Below, piece by piece: positions 25,763-35,713 of a stretch of 64,000 nt of DNA; position 1 is the first letter of the stretch, and every line of letters starts with the position of its first letter. The DNA comes from Sphingobium vermicomposti (GTDB lineage Bacteria > Pseudomonadota > Alphaproteobacteria > Sphingomonadales > Sphingomonadaceae), in the NCBI RefSeq assembly GCF_011762025.1, contig NZ_JAASQR010000002.1:558001-622000 (forward strand), in the 5' to 3' direction. Made by a program: the position numbers and the translations under genes. The notes beneath the pieces were generated by a model. It did no database searches. It was not told where the DNA came from and saw nothing but the letters and a program-made list of their open reading frames with translations.

Positions 25763-27325
25763 TCAGGCGTCCGCCTCTGTCAGTTCCAGGCGCGGAAAGA
25801 GCGGCTTGGGCGCGCTCAGTATAAAGCCGTCGGCGCGCAGCCCCGCGTACCAGTCCGCACCGATGACGTCATAGCCGCGCCTGTCGCCGGCCACGCCCAT
25901 CTGATCGAGCAGTGCAGCGGCGCTGGCCGGGATCACCGGCTGGATCATGATGGCCAGGCTGGCGATGGCGTCATAGAGCGTCGCCAGCACAGCCTCCATC
26001 CGCGCCGGATCGGTCTTGCGCAGCGCCCATGGCGCCTGCGCATCGATATAGGCATTGCAAGCGAAGACAGCCTTCATCCACGCCTCGATAGCAACCGATG
26101 GTGCCAGGTCGGTCATGGCCTGTTCAAATGTTCCGGCGGCCTGACGAACGGCGGCAAGCAATTCGGTGTCCGCGTCCTGCGCCGCAGGCTGAGGCAGTCG
26201 GCCGTCCAGATTCTTCGCGATAAAGCTCAGCGTCCGCTGCGCAAGGTTGCCGAAGCTGTTCGCCAGGTCGCTGTTGGACCGGGCGACGATGGCGTCGGCG
26301 CTGTAGCTGCCGTCATTGCCGAACGTAACTTCGGACAGCAGGAAATAGCGTAACTGATCGACGCCGAAGCGATCGGCCAGCTCCATCGGGTCCGCCACAT
26401 TGCCGACCGACTTCGACATTTTTTCCCCCCGATTGAGGAGGAAGCCGTGACCGAACACCTGCCGAGGCAAAGGCAGCTTCGCACTCATCAGGAATGCTGG
26501 CCAGTAAACCGCATGAAAACGCACGATATCTTTCCCGATAATGTGCGTGATGTCGCCACCTTCCGACCAATAGCGCGCCATCCGTTCAGCATCGTCGGGA
26601 TAGCCGCAGCCGGTGAGATAATTGGTCAGCGCGTCCACCCACACATACATGACGTGGCCTTCGCTGCCCGGCACTTTCACTCCCCAGTCGAAGCTGGTTC
26701 GCGAAATGCTGAGGTCACTCAACCCGCCTTCAACGAAACGCATGATCTCGTTGCGGCGGCTGTCGGGCTGAATGAAGTCCGGCTGACTGTTGTAAAGGTT
26801 GAGAAGTTTCTGCTGATAGGCCGACAGCCGGAAGAACCAGCTTTCCTCGACTGTCCATTCCACCGGCGTGGCTTGGGGTGACAGCTTTTGTCCCCCCTCT
26901 CCCTCCACCAGTTCCTTTTCGTCGTAAAATGCTTCGTCGCGGACGGAATACCAGCCTTCGTAACGGCCAAGATATAAGTCGCCACTGGCCTCCATCGCTT
27001 CCCAGATTGCCTGGCTGGCGCGATGATGATCTGGCTCGCTGGTGCGGATGAAGCGATCATAGCTGATATTCAGTATGTCGTTCATCTGCTTGAAATATCC
27101 CGACATTTCGTCAGCGAGCGCGCGCGGTTCCATATCCCGCCCGCGTGCGGCCTGGGCCATTTTCAGGCCATGTTCGTCCGTCCCGGTCTGAAAGAAAACG
27201 TCCCGGCCCATGATCCGCTGGAAACGAGCGATCGCGTCGGTCGCCACCACTTCATAGGCATGGCCGATATGCGGACGGCCGTTGGGATAGCTGATGGCGG
27301 TGGTGATTGTGTAGGGTCGCGACAT
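25763..27325 (-). CDS. metG: Methionyl-tRNA synthetase
   Basis: Class I synthetase charging tRNA-Met. The HIGH motif is at residues 19-22 (RPHIGHAYE) and the second signature is GEKMSKSVGN. The C-terminal anticodon-binding domain contains NAYIDAQAPW. At 520 residues it lacks the C-terminal dimerisation domain of E. coli MetG (677), which is normal in alphaproteobacteria. A good ribosome site (GGGAAGGG) precedes the ATG. It follows holB after a 52-base gap. Confidence 0.96.
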   Translation of the reverse strand: MSRPYTITTAISYPNGRPHIGHAYEVVATDAIARFQRIMGRDVFFQTGTDEHGLKMAQAARGRDMEPRALADEMSGYFKQMNDILNISYDRFIRTSEPDHHRASQAIWEAMEASGDLYLGRYEGWYSVRDEAFYDEKELVEGEGGQKLSPQATPVEWTVEESWFFRLSAYQQKLLNLYNSQPDFIQPDSRRNEIMRFVEGGLSDLSISRTSFDWGVKVPGSEGHVMYVWVDALTNYLTGCGYPDDAERMARYWSEGGDITHIIGKDIVRFHAVYWPAFLMSAKLPLPRQVFGHGFLLNRGEKMSKSVGNVADPMELADRFGVDQLRYFLLSEVTFGNDGSYSADAIVARSNSDLANSFGNLAQRTLSFIAKNLDGRLPQPAAQDADTELLAAVRQAAGTFEQAMTDLAPSVAIEAWMKAVFACNAYIDAQAPWALRKTDPARMEAVLATLYDAIASLAIMIQPVIPASAAALLDQMGVAGDRRGYDVIGADWYAGLRADGFILSAPKPLFPRLELTEADA

Positions 27326-27377
27326 GGCCCTTCCCTAGCCGCTGTTCACCGCAAGGCAAAGCCCGCTTTTCGATCGT

Positions 27378-28349
27378 TCAGGGATGGCGCGGGGCGAGAG
27401 CCGCAACGTGCCCGGCAAGCTCGAAGGCTACCGATCCCGGCTCAAGCGAAAGGATGATGGCTCCCCCCGCCAGTTGTCGAGCTGCTTCCCAATGTTCGAT
27501 GGCCGCGCCCAGTGCCGGGCCACTGCGTTGACGGGCGGCTTCCGCGATGAAAGCGGGCGCACGTTCGAGAAAAGCCTCATAGCGCGGACGGGCGCTTTTG
27601 GCGGACAGGGCCTTGGCCAAAGCCAGGCGCTGCTGGTTGCCTGGATCGCCCTCGGCACAGATCGAAACCAGCATGCGTTCAATCTCTGCGATGTCCAGCC
27701 CGGCATAGCGCAGAGCGCGCCCAGGCGCGCCCTCACCGGCCTTTACCAGCGGTTCGATTTCATCGGGCGGGATCGCAGGCTCCTGCGCGCGGAGCACGGC
27801 GCGAACCGCATCATCGGTTAGCGGATCTAAGCGCAGCGTGCGGCAGCGCGACCGGATCGTCGGCAAAAGACGACCGGGCGCATGGCTGACGAGCAGGAAC
27901 AGCATACCCGGTGGCGGCTCCTCCAGATTTTTGAGCAGCGCATTGGCCGCTCCTCGCTCCAGATCATCGGCACTGTCGATGACCACGATGCGACGCGAGG
28001 AAAAGGTCGGCGCGGACTGGATCAGTCGCTGAAGGCCGCGCACCTGATCGACCGTAATGTTGCGCGCGGTCCCGCTTTCCTTTTCCAAGCAGTAGAGTTC
28101 GACATAGTCGGGATGAGCGTCCGCTTCGATCAGCTTGCGGGTGGGATTGTCCGATGGCACGGCAAGGCCTTCGCCGGGCAGCGGTTGCCCGGCCGCCTCT
28201 GCCAGCAGGTGCATCGCCATGGCGCGCGCGAATGTCGCCTTGCCAATGCCGCGGGGGCCCGCCAATATCCAGCCATGATGCATGCGCCCGCTGCGTGCGG
28301 CGGCCTGCAATGTCGCGGCCTGAGCTTCATGGCCGACGATCACCGTCAT
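27378..28349 (-). CDS. holB: DNA polymerase III delta' subunit
   Basis: Clamp-loader subunit of 323 residues. It has an AAA+ N-terminal domain with a P-loop-like GPRGIGKATFARA and the sensor region around SADDLERGAANALLKNLEEPP, which contains the conserved LLK-LEEPP segment. The C-terminal collar domain follows. Its ATG overlaps the tmk stop by four bases (ATGA), the standard tmk-holB coupling. Confidence 0.95.
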   Translation of the reverse strand: MTVIVGHEAQAATLQAAARSGRMHHGWILAGPRGIGKATFARAMAMHLLAEAAGQPLPGEGLAVPSDNPTRKLIEADAHPDYVELYCLEKESGTARNITVDQVRGLQRLIQSAPTFSSRRIVVIDSADDLERGAANALLKNLEEPPPGMLFLLVSHAPGRLLPTIRSRCRTLRLDPLTDDAVRAVLRAQEPAIPPDEIEPLVKAGEGAPGRALRYAGLDIAEIERMLVSICAEGDPGNQQRLALAKALSAKSARPRYEAFLERAPAFIAEAARQRSGPALGAAIEHWEAARQLAGGAIILSLEPGSVAFELAGHVAALAPRHP

Positions 28350-28972
28350 GGCAGAAGATCTTCCAACGCTTCCATCAAACGCTGGGTGACATGGGAACGA
28401 TCGCCGGATGCATCGATACGGCGGACGCGATCAGGTTCCTGCGCCGCTATCCGGGCAAAGCAGTCCGCAACAGTCTGGTGAAAGGCCGGATCGCGCGCGC
28501 CAATACGGTCGGCGGCGTCGCCATCGCGGGCATGCGCCCGGCGTTCGGCTTCACCATTGGGCAGGTTGAGGAAAAAAGTGCGGTCGGGCGCGAAATCGTC
28601 GCTGCCGATGCGGTGAAGGGTCAATATGTCAGCATCGCTGAGGTCGCCCATCCCCTGATAAGCGCGGCTGCTGTCTAGAAAACGGTCTGAAAGGACCCAC
28701 GCCCCTCTTTCAAGCGCCGGCGCTATGGTCTTTTCGATATGGTCGGACCTGGCGGCGGCGAAAAGCAGGGCTTCGGCGCGTGGGTTCCACCGGTCGGCGG
28801 CACCCGTCAGCAACAGCGAACGAATGGCTTCCGCGCCATCGCTGCCACCCGGTTCGCGCGTTTCGACAACCTCCAGCCCGCGCGCGCGCAGTGCGATGGC
28901 AAGCGCCCTCAACTGGGTAGACTTGCCTGCGCCCTCCCCGCCTTCCAAGGTGATGAAGCGACCGCGTGTCAC
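28346..28972 (-). CDS. tmk: Thymidylate kinase
   Basis: Phosphorylates dTMP to dTDP. The P-loop LEGGEGAGKST is close to the N terminus, followed by TREPGGS and the LID segment DRFLDSSRAYQG. A GTG at 28972 is taken as start: it overlaps the carboxypeptidase stop in the classic GTGA form and gives the family N terminus MTRGRFITLEGG (208 residues). An upstream in-frame ATG at 28999 would add nine residues inside the neighbouring gene. Confidence 0.94.
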   Translation of the reverse strand: MTRGRFITLEGGEGAGKSTQLRALAIALRARGLEVVETREPGGSDGAEAIRSLLLTGAADRWNPRAEALLFAAARSDHIEKTIAPALERGAWVLSDRFLDSSRAYQGMGDLSDADILTLHRIGSDDFAPDRTFFLNLPNGEAERRAHARDGDAADRIGARDPAFHQTVADCFARIAAQEPDRVRRIDASGDRSHVTQRLMEALEDLLP

Positions 28973-30132
28973 CCGAAGAAAGACTTCAACCCATTCCACA
29001 TCCGACCGAAGATACCGGCTTCGGATACGGCTTCACCGGCGACCAGCGGCAGGATCTGCGGCGGCGTGTCGGGCGTGGAAACGATCAGATGGGCAATCCG
29101 CTGCCCCTTGGCGATGGGTGCCTTGATGGGGCCGGTATAGGCAACCTTGACCGAAATATTGGCGGAAGCCGTGCGTGGCAGGGTGACGGCGATGTCCCGC
29201 GGCGCGACCAGCGGCACGCTGGTAGCGCTGCCCAATTGCACTTCGGCGGTTTCGACCGTCTGGCCTTTCTTGAACAACGGCTGCGCCTTCCACGCCTTGA
29301 ACCCCCAATCCATGAAGCGGACGGATTCCGAAATACGGCCGTTGAATGTGGACAGGCCGGCGACGACCATTACCAGGCGGCGACCATCTTGTTCTGCCGA
29401 ACCCGTGAAGCCGAACCCGGCCTCCTGCGTATGCCCGGTCTTCAGGCCATCTGCACCGGCAATGCGACCAAGGATGGGGTTTCGATTGCCCTGCTGGATG
29501 TCCTGCCCACCCATGGTCTTGCCCCAGGTGAACGACCGGGCAGCATAGAAACGCTTGTAAAGGTCGGGCGTTTCCTCAACCGTGGCCTCGGCCAAGTTGG
29601 CGAGGTCTTCGGCGGTCACATATGTCGCGCCCTCATCCGGCCAGCCATTACTGTTGCCGAAATTGCTGTTTTTCAGGCCCAGCCGCTTGGCTTCCTCATT
29701 CATCAGGGCGACGAATGCCTGTTCCGTCCCGGCAATCCCTTCGGCCAGCACCACGCACGCGTCATTGCCTGACAGCGTCACGATGCCATGGAGCAGGTTT
29801 TCGACCGACACCTGTTCCCCCGCGGACAGGAACATGGTGGAGCCTGCCGCCGGACCATGCCACTTCTGCCAAGTCTCGGGCCGCACCGTGAACTTCGTGT
29901 CCAGTTTCAGGTCACCGGTCTGAATCAGACGAAAGGCGACATGGGCGGTCATCATCTTGGCCATGGAAGCAGGCGGAATCCGCGTCCGGCCACCCTTGTT
30001 GTACAGAACCGCGCCCGACGCCAGATCCTTCATATAAGCGATGGGCGCTTCACTGGTATAAGGCGGCGCGGCAGCGGTAAGCGGTTGCGCCAGCAGCCCA
30101 ACGAAAAGGATGGCGGCTACGGACTTTTTCAT
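28969..30132 (-). CDS. D-alanyl-D-alanine carboxypeptidase (penicillin-binding protein 5/6 family)
   Basis: Periplasmic serine peptidase that trims the terminal D-Ala of peptidoglycan stem peptides. A signal peptide covers residues 1 to about 22. The catalytic motifs are SMAK at 56-59 (nucleophile Ser56), SGN at 121-123 and KTG at 231-233. A C-terminal beta domain and a final amphipathic stretch (WNGLKSFFG) resemble the membrane anchor of PBP5. ATG 30132 with AAGG upstream gives the proper signal peptide; the frame is open to 30222. It heads the tmk-holB-metG-tatD unit. Confidence 0.95.
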   Translation of the reverse strand: MKKSVAAILFVGLLAQPLTAAAPPYTSEAPIAYMKDLASGAVLYNKGGRTRIPPASMAKMMTAHVAFRLIQTGDLKLDTKFTVRPETWQKWHGPAAGSTMFLSAGEQVSVENLLHGIVTLSGNDACVVLAEGIAGTEQAFVALMNEEAKRLGLKNSNFGNSNGWPDEGATYVTAEDLANLAEATVEETPDLYKRFYAARSFTWGKTMGGQDIQQGNRNPILGRIAGADGLKTGHTQEAGFGFTGSAEQDGRRLVMVVAGLSTFNGRISESVRFMDWGFKAWKAQPLFKKGQTVETAEVQLGSATSVPLVAPRDIAVTLPRTASANISVKVAYTGPIKAPIAKGQRIAHLIVSTPDTPPQILPLVAGEAVSEAGIFGRMWNGLKSFFG

Positions 30133-30247
30133 ATGGTCTGCCTTCGCACTATATGGATTCGGGTGGTGAAGATGCCTTCGCCAGTCATTAGTCATGACGG
30201 CAATATTCACAAGGCCCCACAAGGACTAAGGAGCCAGCGCAAGTTCG

Positions 30248-31285
30248 CTATCGCTTCACGGCATCGGCCAGCAGCCCCACCGAAAGGGCGTAGAAATTCG
30301 AACAATTATAATCCAGGATCGCCCGATAGTTGCTGGTGAGAAGATAGGCGGTCTTGCCCGGCCCGTCCGGCTCCAGCAGGGTCGCCATCACCGCGTCGGG
30401 CAGCCAGTTCCCGCTGGCGCTGGTTACGCCCAGGCGACGCCATTCAGCCATGCTGAGCCAGCGGCTGTGTCGGTTGAAAACGCGGGGGCAGCGCGCGGGG
30501 GTGGTGCGAGCGCTCAGGCTTGCGCGATCAAGGCCGGACGGCACTGAAACCGCGACGCCCCACGGCTGGTCCCGCCGCCACCCGGCATTGACGAAATAAT
30601 TGGCGATAGATGCCAGTGCATCGGCTTCGCTGTTCCAGATGTCGACGCGGCCATCGCCATCGCCATCCTTGCCCAGGCGTAAATAGACGCTCGGCAGGAA
30701 CTGCGGATATCCCGTCGCTCCCGCCCAGCTGCCGACCAGGCGGCTGCGTGGCACGCCATTGTCCAGCATCTTGAGGGTCGCAAGCAGTTCCGGTTCGAAC
30801 AGCGTGCGCCGCCGCCCTTCATAGGCCAGCGTCGCCAGGGAACGAATAAGGTCGAAGTCGCCCGTGTAAGACCCGTAATTGGTTTCATGCCCGTAAATCG
30901 CGACCATGATCTCCTCAGGAACCCCGGTTTCCGCTTCGATCCTCGCCAGCCGGGAACGGTTGGCCTGATAGGCTACGCGTCCCCTGCTGATGCGCGCGGC
31001 ATCCACATGGCGCAGCCGATAGGGTTCGAAATTGGGGATCGGCGCATATGCCCCGCCGCCCGGCTGATTCTGGTCGAGCTGGATCACCCGCGGGTTGGGG
31101 GTCAGCCCAGGAAACACCGAATTCAGCGTGGCATCACGGATTCCCATCGAACGGGCCTTGGGACGCAGCGATTCCAGATAGCTGCGGAAGGCCACATCCT
31201 CCTGCGCTCTGGCTGGCTCGTTGGTCGCGATAGCCGATACTACGGCGCCAAGGCCCAGGAACAGCAAGAGAATGATAAAACGCAT
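30248..31285 (-). CDS. Lytic murein transglycosylase, MltB family
   Basis: Cleaves the glycan strand of peptidoglycan with formation of anhydro-MurNAc. A signal peptide (about 1-28, ARAQ) is followed by the SLT-2 domain. The catalytic Glu134 lies in IYGHETNYG, and ATGYPQFLPSVYLRLGKDGD is the typical MltB substrate loop. There is no lipobox, so it is a soluble periplasmic form. The ATG at 31285 has a GGGAGGGAG ribosome site. Its anhydro-MurNAc product links it with the AmgK-MurU recycling genes in this window. Confidence 0.93.
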   Translation of the reverse strand: MRFIILLLFLGLGAVVSAIATNEPARAQEDVAFRSYLESLRPKARSMGIRDATLNSVFPGLTPNPRVIQLDQNQPGGGAYAPIPNFEPYRLRHVDAARISRGRVAYQANRSRLARIEAETGVPEEIMVAIYGHETNYGSYTGDFDLIRSLATLAYEGRRRTLFEPELLATLKMLDNGVPRSRLVGSWAGATGYPQFLPSVYLRLGKDGDGDGRVDIWNSEADALASIANYFVNAGWRRDQPWGVAVSVPSGLDRASLSARTTPARCPRVFNRHSRWLSMAEWRRLGVTSASGNWLPDAVMATLLEPDGPGKTAYLLTSNYRAILDYNCSNFYALSVGLLADAVKR

Positions 31286-31425
31286 TAAAGAATCTCCCTC
31301 CCCCGTTTGTGGCACAGGGACAGCAGGTCATGAAATCCCCAAATCCGTCCAAAGCTCCATGATGCGAACGCAACCTCGCATTTTAGGCTTGGCTTGGCCG
31401 CAAGGTTCGTTAGGAAGCCAGCAAC

Positions 31426-31515
31426 GGACAGGTGGCCGAGTGGTTTAAGGCAGCGGTCTTGAAAACCGCCGTGGGTTTACGCTCACCGTGGGTTCGAATC
31501 CCACCCTGTCCGCCA
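31426..31515 (+). tRNA. tRNA-Ser (anticodon TGA)
   Basis: A class II tRNA with long variable arm. Acceptor GGACAGG/CCTGTCC, anticodon loop CTTGAAA, T-arm GGTTCGAATCC and an encoded CCA end at 31513-31515 are all present. Confidence 0.97.
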
Positions 31516-31658
31516 ATTTCCCGCAGTCTGTCGATTTATGTTCGCTGCGTTTCGCGCCGCTTAACCCTGGCAGTAAGCGATCGGTGCGAGTTTAACCCGC
31601 ATTAAGGTATGTTCCCATTCCAAGTGCTAAAAGCAACGCTCTCTCATGGGAGGTTGCG

Positions 31659-31895
31659 ATGCCAACCGATACAGATGCGCGTTATCTTTTCCGACGCGCC
31701 CGGGAAGAAGCCGAGAAAGCAGACGCCGCAGTGGCGCGCCACGCTTCGGCAGCGGAGATTGCCGCTCATCGCGAACTTGCGTTGCGTTACAAGGTCAGGG
31801 CGCTGGCGGTGTCAGCGCCCGATCAGGTTCTGCATGACGCGATGGAAAAGTTCAGTTCGTCGGGACGTGCCGGGGCCGGGACCATCGCTCATTAG
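31659..31895 (+). CDS. Small charged helical protein, unknown
   Basis: A 78-residue protein with a strong ribosome site (GGGAGG five bases before the ATG). It is rich in Ala, Arg and Glu, predicted almost wholly helical (residues 8-45), with no membrane segment, signal peptide or Cys. I do not recognise the family. It stands alone between tRNA-Ser and a terminator-like hairpin, so it looks like an independently expressed small gene. Confidence 0.7.
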   Translation: MPTDTDARYLFRRAREEAEKADAAVARHASAAEIAAHRELALRYKVRALAVSAPDQVLHDAMEKFSSSGRAGAGTIAH

Positions 31896-31933
31896 GCGTG
31901 GAGGATCAGGGCAAGCGCAGCGTCAGAAAATGA

Positions 31934-31964
31934 ACGCCCCCGGGCAAGGGAATGCCGGGGGCGT
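31934..31964 (+). terminator. Hairpin after the small unknown gene
   Basis: ACGCCCCCGG (31934-31943) pairs perfectly with CCGGGGGCGT (31955-31964) around an 11-base loop. A weak T-rich stretch follows (GATCTGTTTG). The remaining bases to 32163 hold no recognisable gene. Confidence 0.65.
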
Positions 31965-32163
31965 GATCTGTTTGCTGTCGGGCAATCAAATCACGGGCCA
32001 TCTAGCAGGTGATGCAGCCCCCCGCAATGCCGCTACGGCAAGGCCCTGATATTGCAGTTTTCGAGGTCCAGAACATCAGCGTAACCACCGCATGGGACGA
32101 AACGCCCAATTGCAATCTGTGCCAAAGCCATCACATCAGCCGGGCGCAACGAAAGGCAACGGC

Positions 32164-32616
32164 ATGGACAATCAGAACAAGACGATCGTGTCGCAAAGCG
32201 GGGACGGCTGGCAGCGCCGTTCGGCGGTTGAAACGGGCGTTGCGGGCCGTTGCCCCCGATGTGGCGAAGGTCATATTTTCGACGGGTTCCTGACGGTGCG
32301 TGACCGTTGCGAAGTCTGCGGCCTCGACTATTCCTTCGCGGACCCGGCGGATGGTCCGGCGGTGTTCGTCCAGTTGTTTGCCTGCGTACCCGGCGTGATC
32401 TTCATCGTGATGCTGGAGATATTGGCCCGCCCAGGGCTATGGGTGCACATTGCCGTCGGCATTCCGGTGCTGATCCTGACCACCGTGTTGCCATTGCGTC
32501 CGATCAAGGGTTGGCTGATCGCCGCTCAATATGTGAACAAGGCGCAGGAAGCGGGAACCGCGGCGCTATGGGCGAAGCTGCATGGCGACGCGGCGGACAA
32601 GAAGCGTCGGCGCTAA
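32164..32616 (+). CDS. DUF983 zinc-ribbon membrane protein
   Basis: A 150-residue protein with an N-terminal zinc ribbon (Cys30, Cys33, Cys49, Cys52: CPRCG and CEVCG) followed by two hydrophobic segments at about 68-88 and 92-110. This is the DUF983 architecture. Family members in alphaproteobacteria lie near cytochrome oxidase assembly genes, but none is here, so the role is unknown. The ATG at 32164 has AAAGG upstream. Confidence 0.85.
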   Translation: MDNQNKTIVSQSGDGWQRRSAVETGVAGRCPRCGEGHIFDGFLTVRDRCEVCGLDYSFADPADGPAVFVQLFACVPGVIFIVMLEILARPGLWVHIAVGIPVLILTTVLPLRPIKGWLIAAQYVNKAQEAGTAALWAKLHGDAADKKRRR

Positions 32617-32653
32617 CAGGGCCCCGGTCAGGCCAGCGCCCTGCTCCATTTTT
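32617..32653 (+). terminator. Possible terminator after DUF983 gene
   Basis: CAGGGC pairs with GCCCTG across a 15-base loop, followed six bases later by TTTTT at 32649-32653. The stem is short, so support is moderate. Confidence 0.4.
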
Positions 32654-32829
32654 CAGATTACCCAGCCGTCAGGGGCTTCGGGTTCACTTGCGAATAGATG
32701 CCGATTGGCGCAGCAGCCAAACAAGGTAGCGCGCCGAACGCAGTGGCTGCGTCCAGGCGCGTTCAGTTTGGGACCTCGTCCTTTCGCGTCGTCTGGGGAG
32801 CAGCAATGGCCGCCCGCTCCGACCACTGA

Positions 32830-35562
32830 TCAGGACAGCGCCCCATGGCAATGCTTGTACTTCTGGCCCGATCCACAGGGACAAGGCGCGTTCCGGCTGA
32901 TGTCGAGATTGGCGAACTCACCGGGTGCCGCATTGCCGACCGGCGGACGAGGCAGGGTCGTTGTGATGCCGCCGAGTCTCCCCGCATCGATGTCCCCACT
33001 ATTATCCTCTCCCGAAAAGGGATCGATGTGCGTGGTGATGAAGTCCGGCAATACGGGCAGGTCAAACTCCGGCAGCGGCTCTTCCATGCGGAACTGGACG
33101 CGCGCGATGGAGCCGGTCACATCCTCACGGATATTGCCGAGCATGCGCTCGAACAAAGCGAAGGATTCCTGCTTATATTCGTTGATCGGCGTCTTCTGGG
33201 CATAGGCGCGAAGGTGCACGACCTGACGGAGCGCATCGAGGGTCGACAGATGCTCCTTCCAATGATGATCCAGGCTCTGGAGCAGGATCGACTTTTCGAT
33301 CATGTGCCAGTTTTCCGTATCGATCTGCCCGACCTTGTCGGCCACAGCCTGATCCGCGAGCGCCTTCAACCGCTCCTCGATCAATTCGGGATCGACCGCG
33401 TCTTCCGCCAGCCATGCGTCGAAATCGGGCTCCAGCCCCAATATTTCAGCGGTCCGAGCCTTAAGGCCGTCGATATCCCACTGTTCGGGATAGGTGCCCG
33501 GCGGACATGATGCGCCGACCAGGTCGTTGACCGTTTCATGCCGCATGTCGGTGACGACATCGTCCACAGTGTCGGCATCCATGATGTCGCTGCGCTGTTC
33601 GTAGATGACCTTGCGCTGGTCATTCATCACGTCATCATATTCGACGACCTGCTTGCGGATGTCGTAGTTCCGCGCTTCGACCTTCTTCTGGGCGGTCTCG
33701 ATCGCCTTGCTCAACCATTTGGACGGGGGCAGCGCCTCGCCATCTTCCAGGTTGGATCGGATCATCTTGGCGAACATCGTGTCCGGGCCAAAGATGCGCA
33801 TCAGGTCATCGTCAAGGCTGAGGTAGAAGCGGGAAAGCCCTGGGTCGCCCTGACGCCCTGACCGTCCGCGCAACTGATTGTCGATACGGCGGCTTTCATG
33901 ACGTTCGGTAGCGAGCACGAACAGCCCGCCTGCCGCGAGCACTTCGGCCTTCTCCGCCTCGATCTCCGCCTCGATCCGGGCGATGGCTGCTTCGCGCTCC
34001 GGTCCTTCGGGCATGTCGCGCAGTTCGTCCTCGACCCGCATTTCCAGGTTGCCGCCCAACTTAATGTCGGTGCCGCGCCCAGCCATATTGGTCGCGATCG
34101 TCACGGCACCCTTGCGGCCTGCCTGCGCGACAATATGCGCCTCGCTTTCGTGGAAGCGGGCGTTGAGGACGGCGTGGGGCACACCTTCCTGATTCAGGAA
34201 TTCGGAAAGCATTTCCGACTTTTCGATAGACACTGTGCCGACCAGGACGGGCTGCCCCTGCTCCGCATGGACCTTGATGGTCTTGGCGATGCCACGGAAC
34301 TTGTCTTCCAGATTCTTGTAGAAACTGTCTTCTTCATCGACACGCTGTACCGGCCGGTTGGTCGGGATGGTGACGACGTTCATCTTATAGATTTCGTAGA
34401 ATTCGGTCGCTTCCGTGGCAGCCGTGCCGGTCATGCCGGCCAGCTTGGGATACATGCGGAAGTAATTCTGGAAGGTGATGGACGCGAGCGTCTGGTTTTC
34501 CGGCTCGATATTCACCGCTTCCTTGGCTTCCACCGCCTGGTGCAGGCCGTCCGACCAGCGGCGGCCATCCATCATGCGACCGGTAAATTCGTCGATGATG
34601 ATGACCTTGCCATCCTTGACGATGTAATCGATGTCGCGCCGGAACATGGCGTTCGCGCGCAGCGCCTGGTTCACATGATGAACGACGGCGGTATTTTCAA
34701 AATCATACAGGTTCGCGCCCTGCAACAGGCCCGCTTCCTCCAGCATGCGCTCGATTTTTTCCGTCCCGTCTTCCGTCAGGGTGACGGTGCGCTGCTTCTC
34801 ATCCTTCTCATAATCGGCTTCGTCCAACCGCTTCACGATGGCATCGACGGAAACATAAAGCTCCGACTTGTCGTCGGTCGGACCCGATATGATGAGCGGC
34901 GTGCGCGCTTCATCGATCAGGATCGAATCCACTTCATCGACGATGGCGAAGTTGAAAGGCCGCTGCACCATCGATGCGCGGTCATATTTCATGTTGTCGC
35001 GCAGATAATCGAAGCCGAGTTCATTGTTCGTCGCATAGGTGATGTCGGCATTATAGGCTTCGCGGCGCTGATCCTCGCTCAGGTTCGGCACGATGACGCC
35101 GGTGGTGAGGCCGAGGAAGCGATAGACCTGGCCCATCCACTCGCAGTCGCGCGATGCCAGATAGTCGTTCACCGTGACGACGTGAACGCCCTTCCCCTCC
35201 AGCGCATTCAGATAGGTGGCGAGCGTCGCGACCAGCGTCTTGCCCTCGCCCGTGCGCATTTCGGCGATCTCGCCCCGATGCAGGACGATGCCGCCCACCA
35301 TCTGCACATCATAATGGCGCTGCCCCAGCGTACGCTTTGCAGCTTCGCGAACGGTGGCAAACGCTTCGGGCAACAGGTCGTCCAGCGTTTCCCCCTGCTT
35401 CAGCCGCTCACGGAACAGCGCCGTCTGTCCGGCGAGTTCCTGCTCACTCATGGCTGAAATCGCAGGTTCGAAGGAGGCGATGCGTTCGACGATCTTGCCC
35501 AGCGACTTTACATAGCGATCATTGGACGATCCGAAGAGGGATTTGGCGAGTGCGCCGAACAT
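32830..35562 (-). CDS. secA: Preprotein translocase ATPase SecA
   Basis: Motor of Sec-dependent protein export across the inner membrane. It is 910 residues long. Walker A lies in MRTGEGKT (about 102-109), Walker B-like DEVDS and the second helicase domain motifs ([23 protein letters not shown]) follow in order. The C-terminal SecB/zinc-binding tail [14 protein letters not shown] is intact. ATG 35562 with AGGA upstream was chosen ([13 protein letters not shown]). It is divergent from argJ. Confidence 0.97.
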   Translation of the reverse strand: MFGALAKSLFGSSNDRYVKSLGKIVERIASFEPAISAMSEQELAGQTALFRERLKQGETLDDLLPEAFATVREAAKRTLGQRHYDVQMVGGIVLHRGEIAEMRTGEGKTLVATLATYLNALEGKGVHVVTVNDYLASRDCEWMGQVYRFLGLTTGVIVPNLSEDQRREAYNADITYATNNELGFDYLRDNMKYDRASMVQRPFNFAIVDEVDSILIDEARTPLIISGPTDDKSELYVSVDAIVKRLDEADYEKDEKQRTVTLTEDGTEKIERMLEEAGLLQGANLYDFENTAVVHHVNQALRANAMFRRDIDYIVKDGKVIIIDEFTGRMMDGRRWSDGLHQAVEAKEAVNIEPENQTLASITFQNYFRMYPKLAGMTGTAATEATEFYEIYKMNVVTIPTNRPVQRVDEEDSFYKNLEDKFRGIAKTIKVHAEQGQPVLVGTVSIEKSEMLSEFLNQEGVPHAVLNARFHESEAHIVAQAGRKGAVTIATNMAGRGTDIKLGGNLEMRVEDELRDMPEGPEREAAIARIEAEIEAEKAEVLAAGGLFVLATERHESRRIDNQLRGRSGRQGDPGLSRFYLSLDDDLMRIFGPDTMFAKMIRSNLEDGEALPPSKWLSKAIETAQKKVEARNYDIRKQVVEYDDVMNDQRKVIYEQRSDIMDADTVDDVVTDMRHETVNDLVGASCPPGTYPEQWDIDGLKARTAEILGLEPDFDAWLAEDAVDPELIEERLKALADQAVADKVGQIDTENWHMIEKSILLQSLDHHWKEHLSTLDALRQVVHLRAYAQKTPINEYKQESFALFERMLGNIREDVTGSIARVQFRMEEPLPEFDLPVLPDFITTHIDPFSGEDNSGDIDAGRLGGITTTLPRPPVGNAAPGEFANLDISRNAPCPCGSGQKYKHCHGALS

Positions 35563-35713
35563 GCAAGTTCCTGACAAAAGGGGAACGCGCGCCCCTGAAG
35601 GCGACACGCACAGACATGCGCCGCGATTTAGGGGGCAGGCGTCCGTTAGTCAATCAGACGGGATGGTGGGTTCGCACGATTGACCGGCTGTCATATTGCG
35701 CTAAGCGACGGAC

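Noticed and set aside
33898..35457. 519-codon plus-strand frame antisense to secA
   Set aside because: It lies entirely on the complement of secA, whose motifs and length are certain. It has no recognisable domain and is an artefact of GC-rich codon use.
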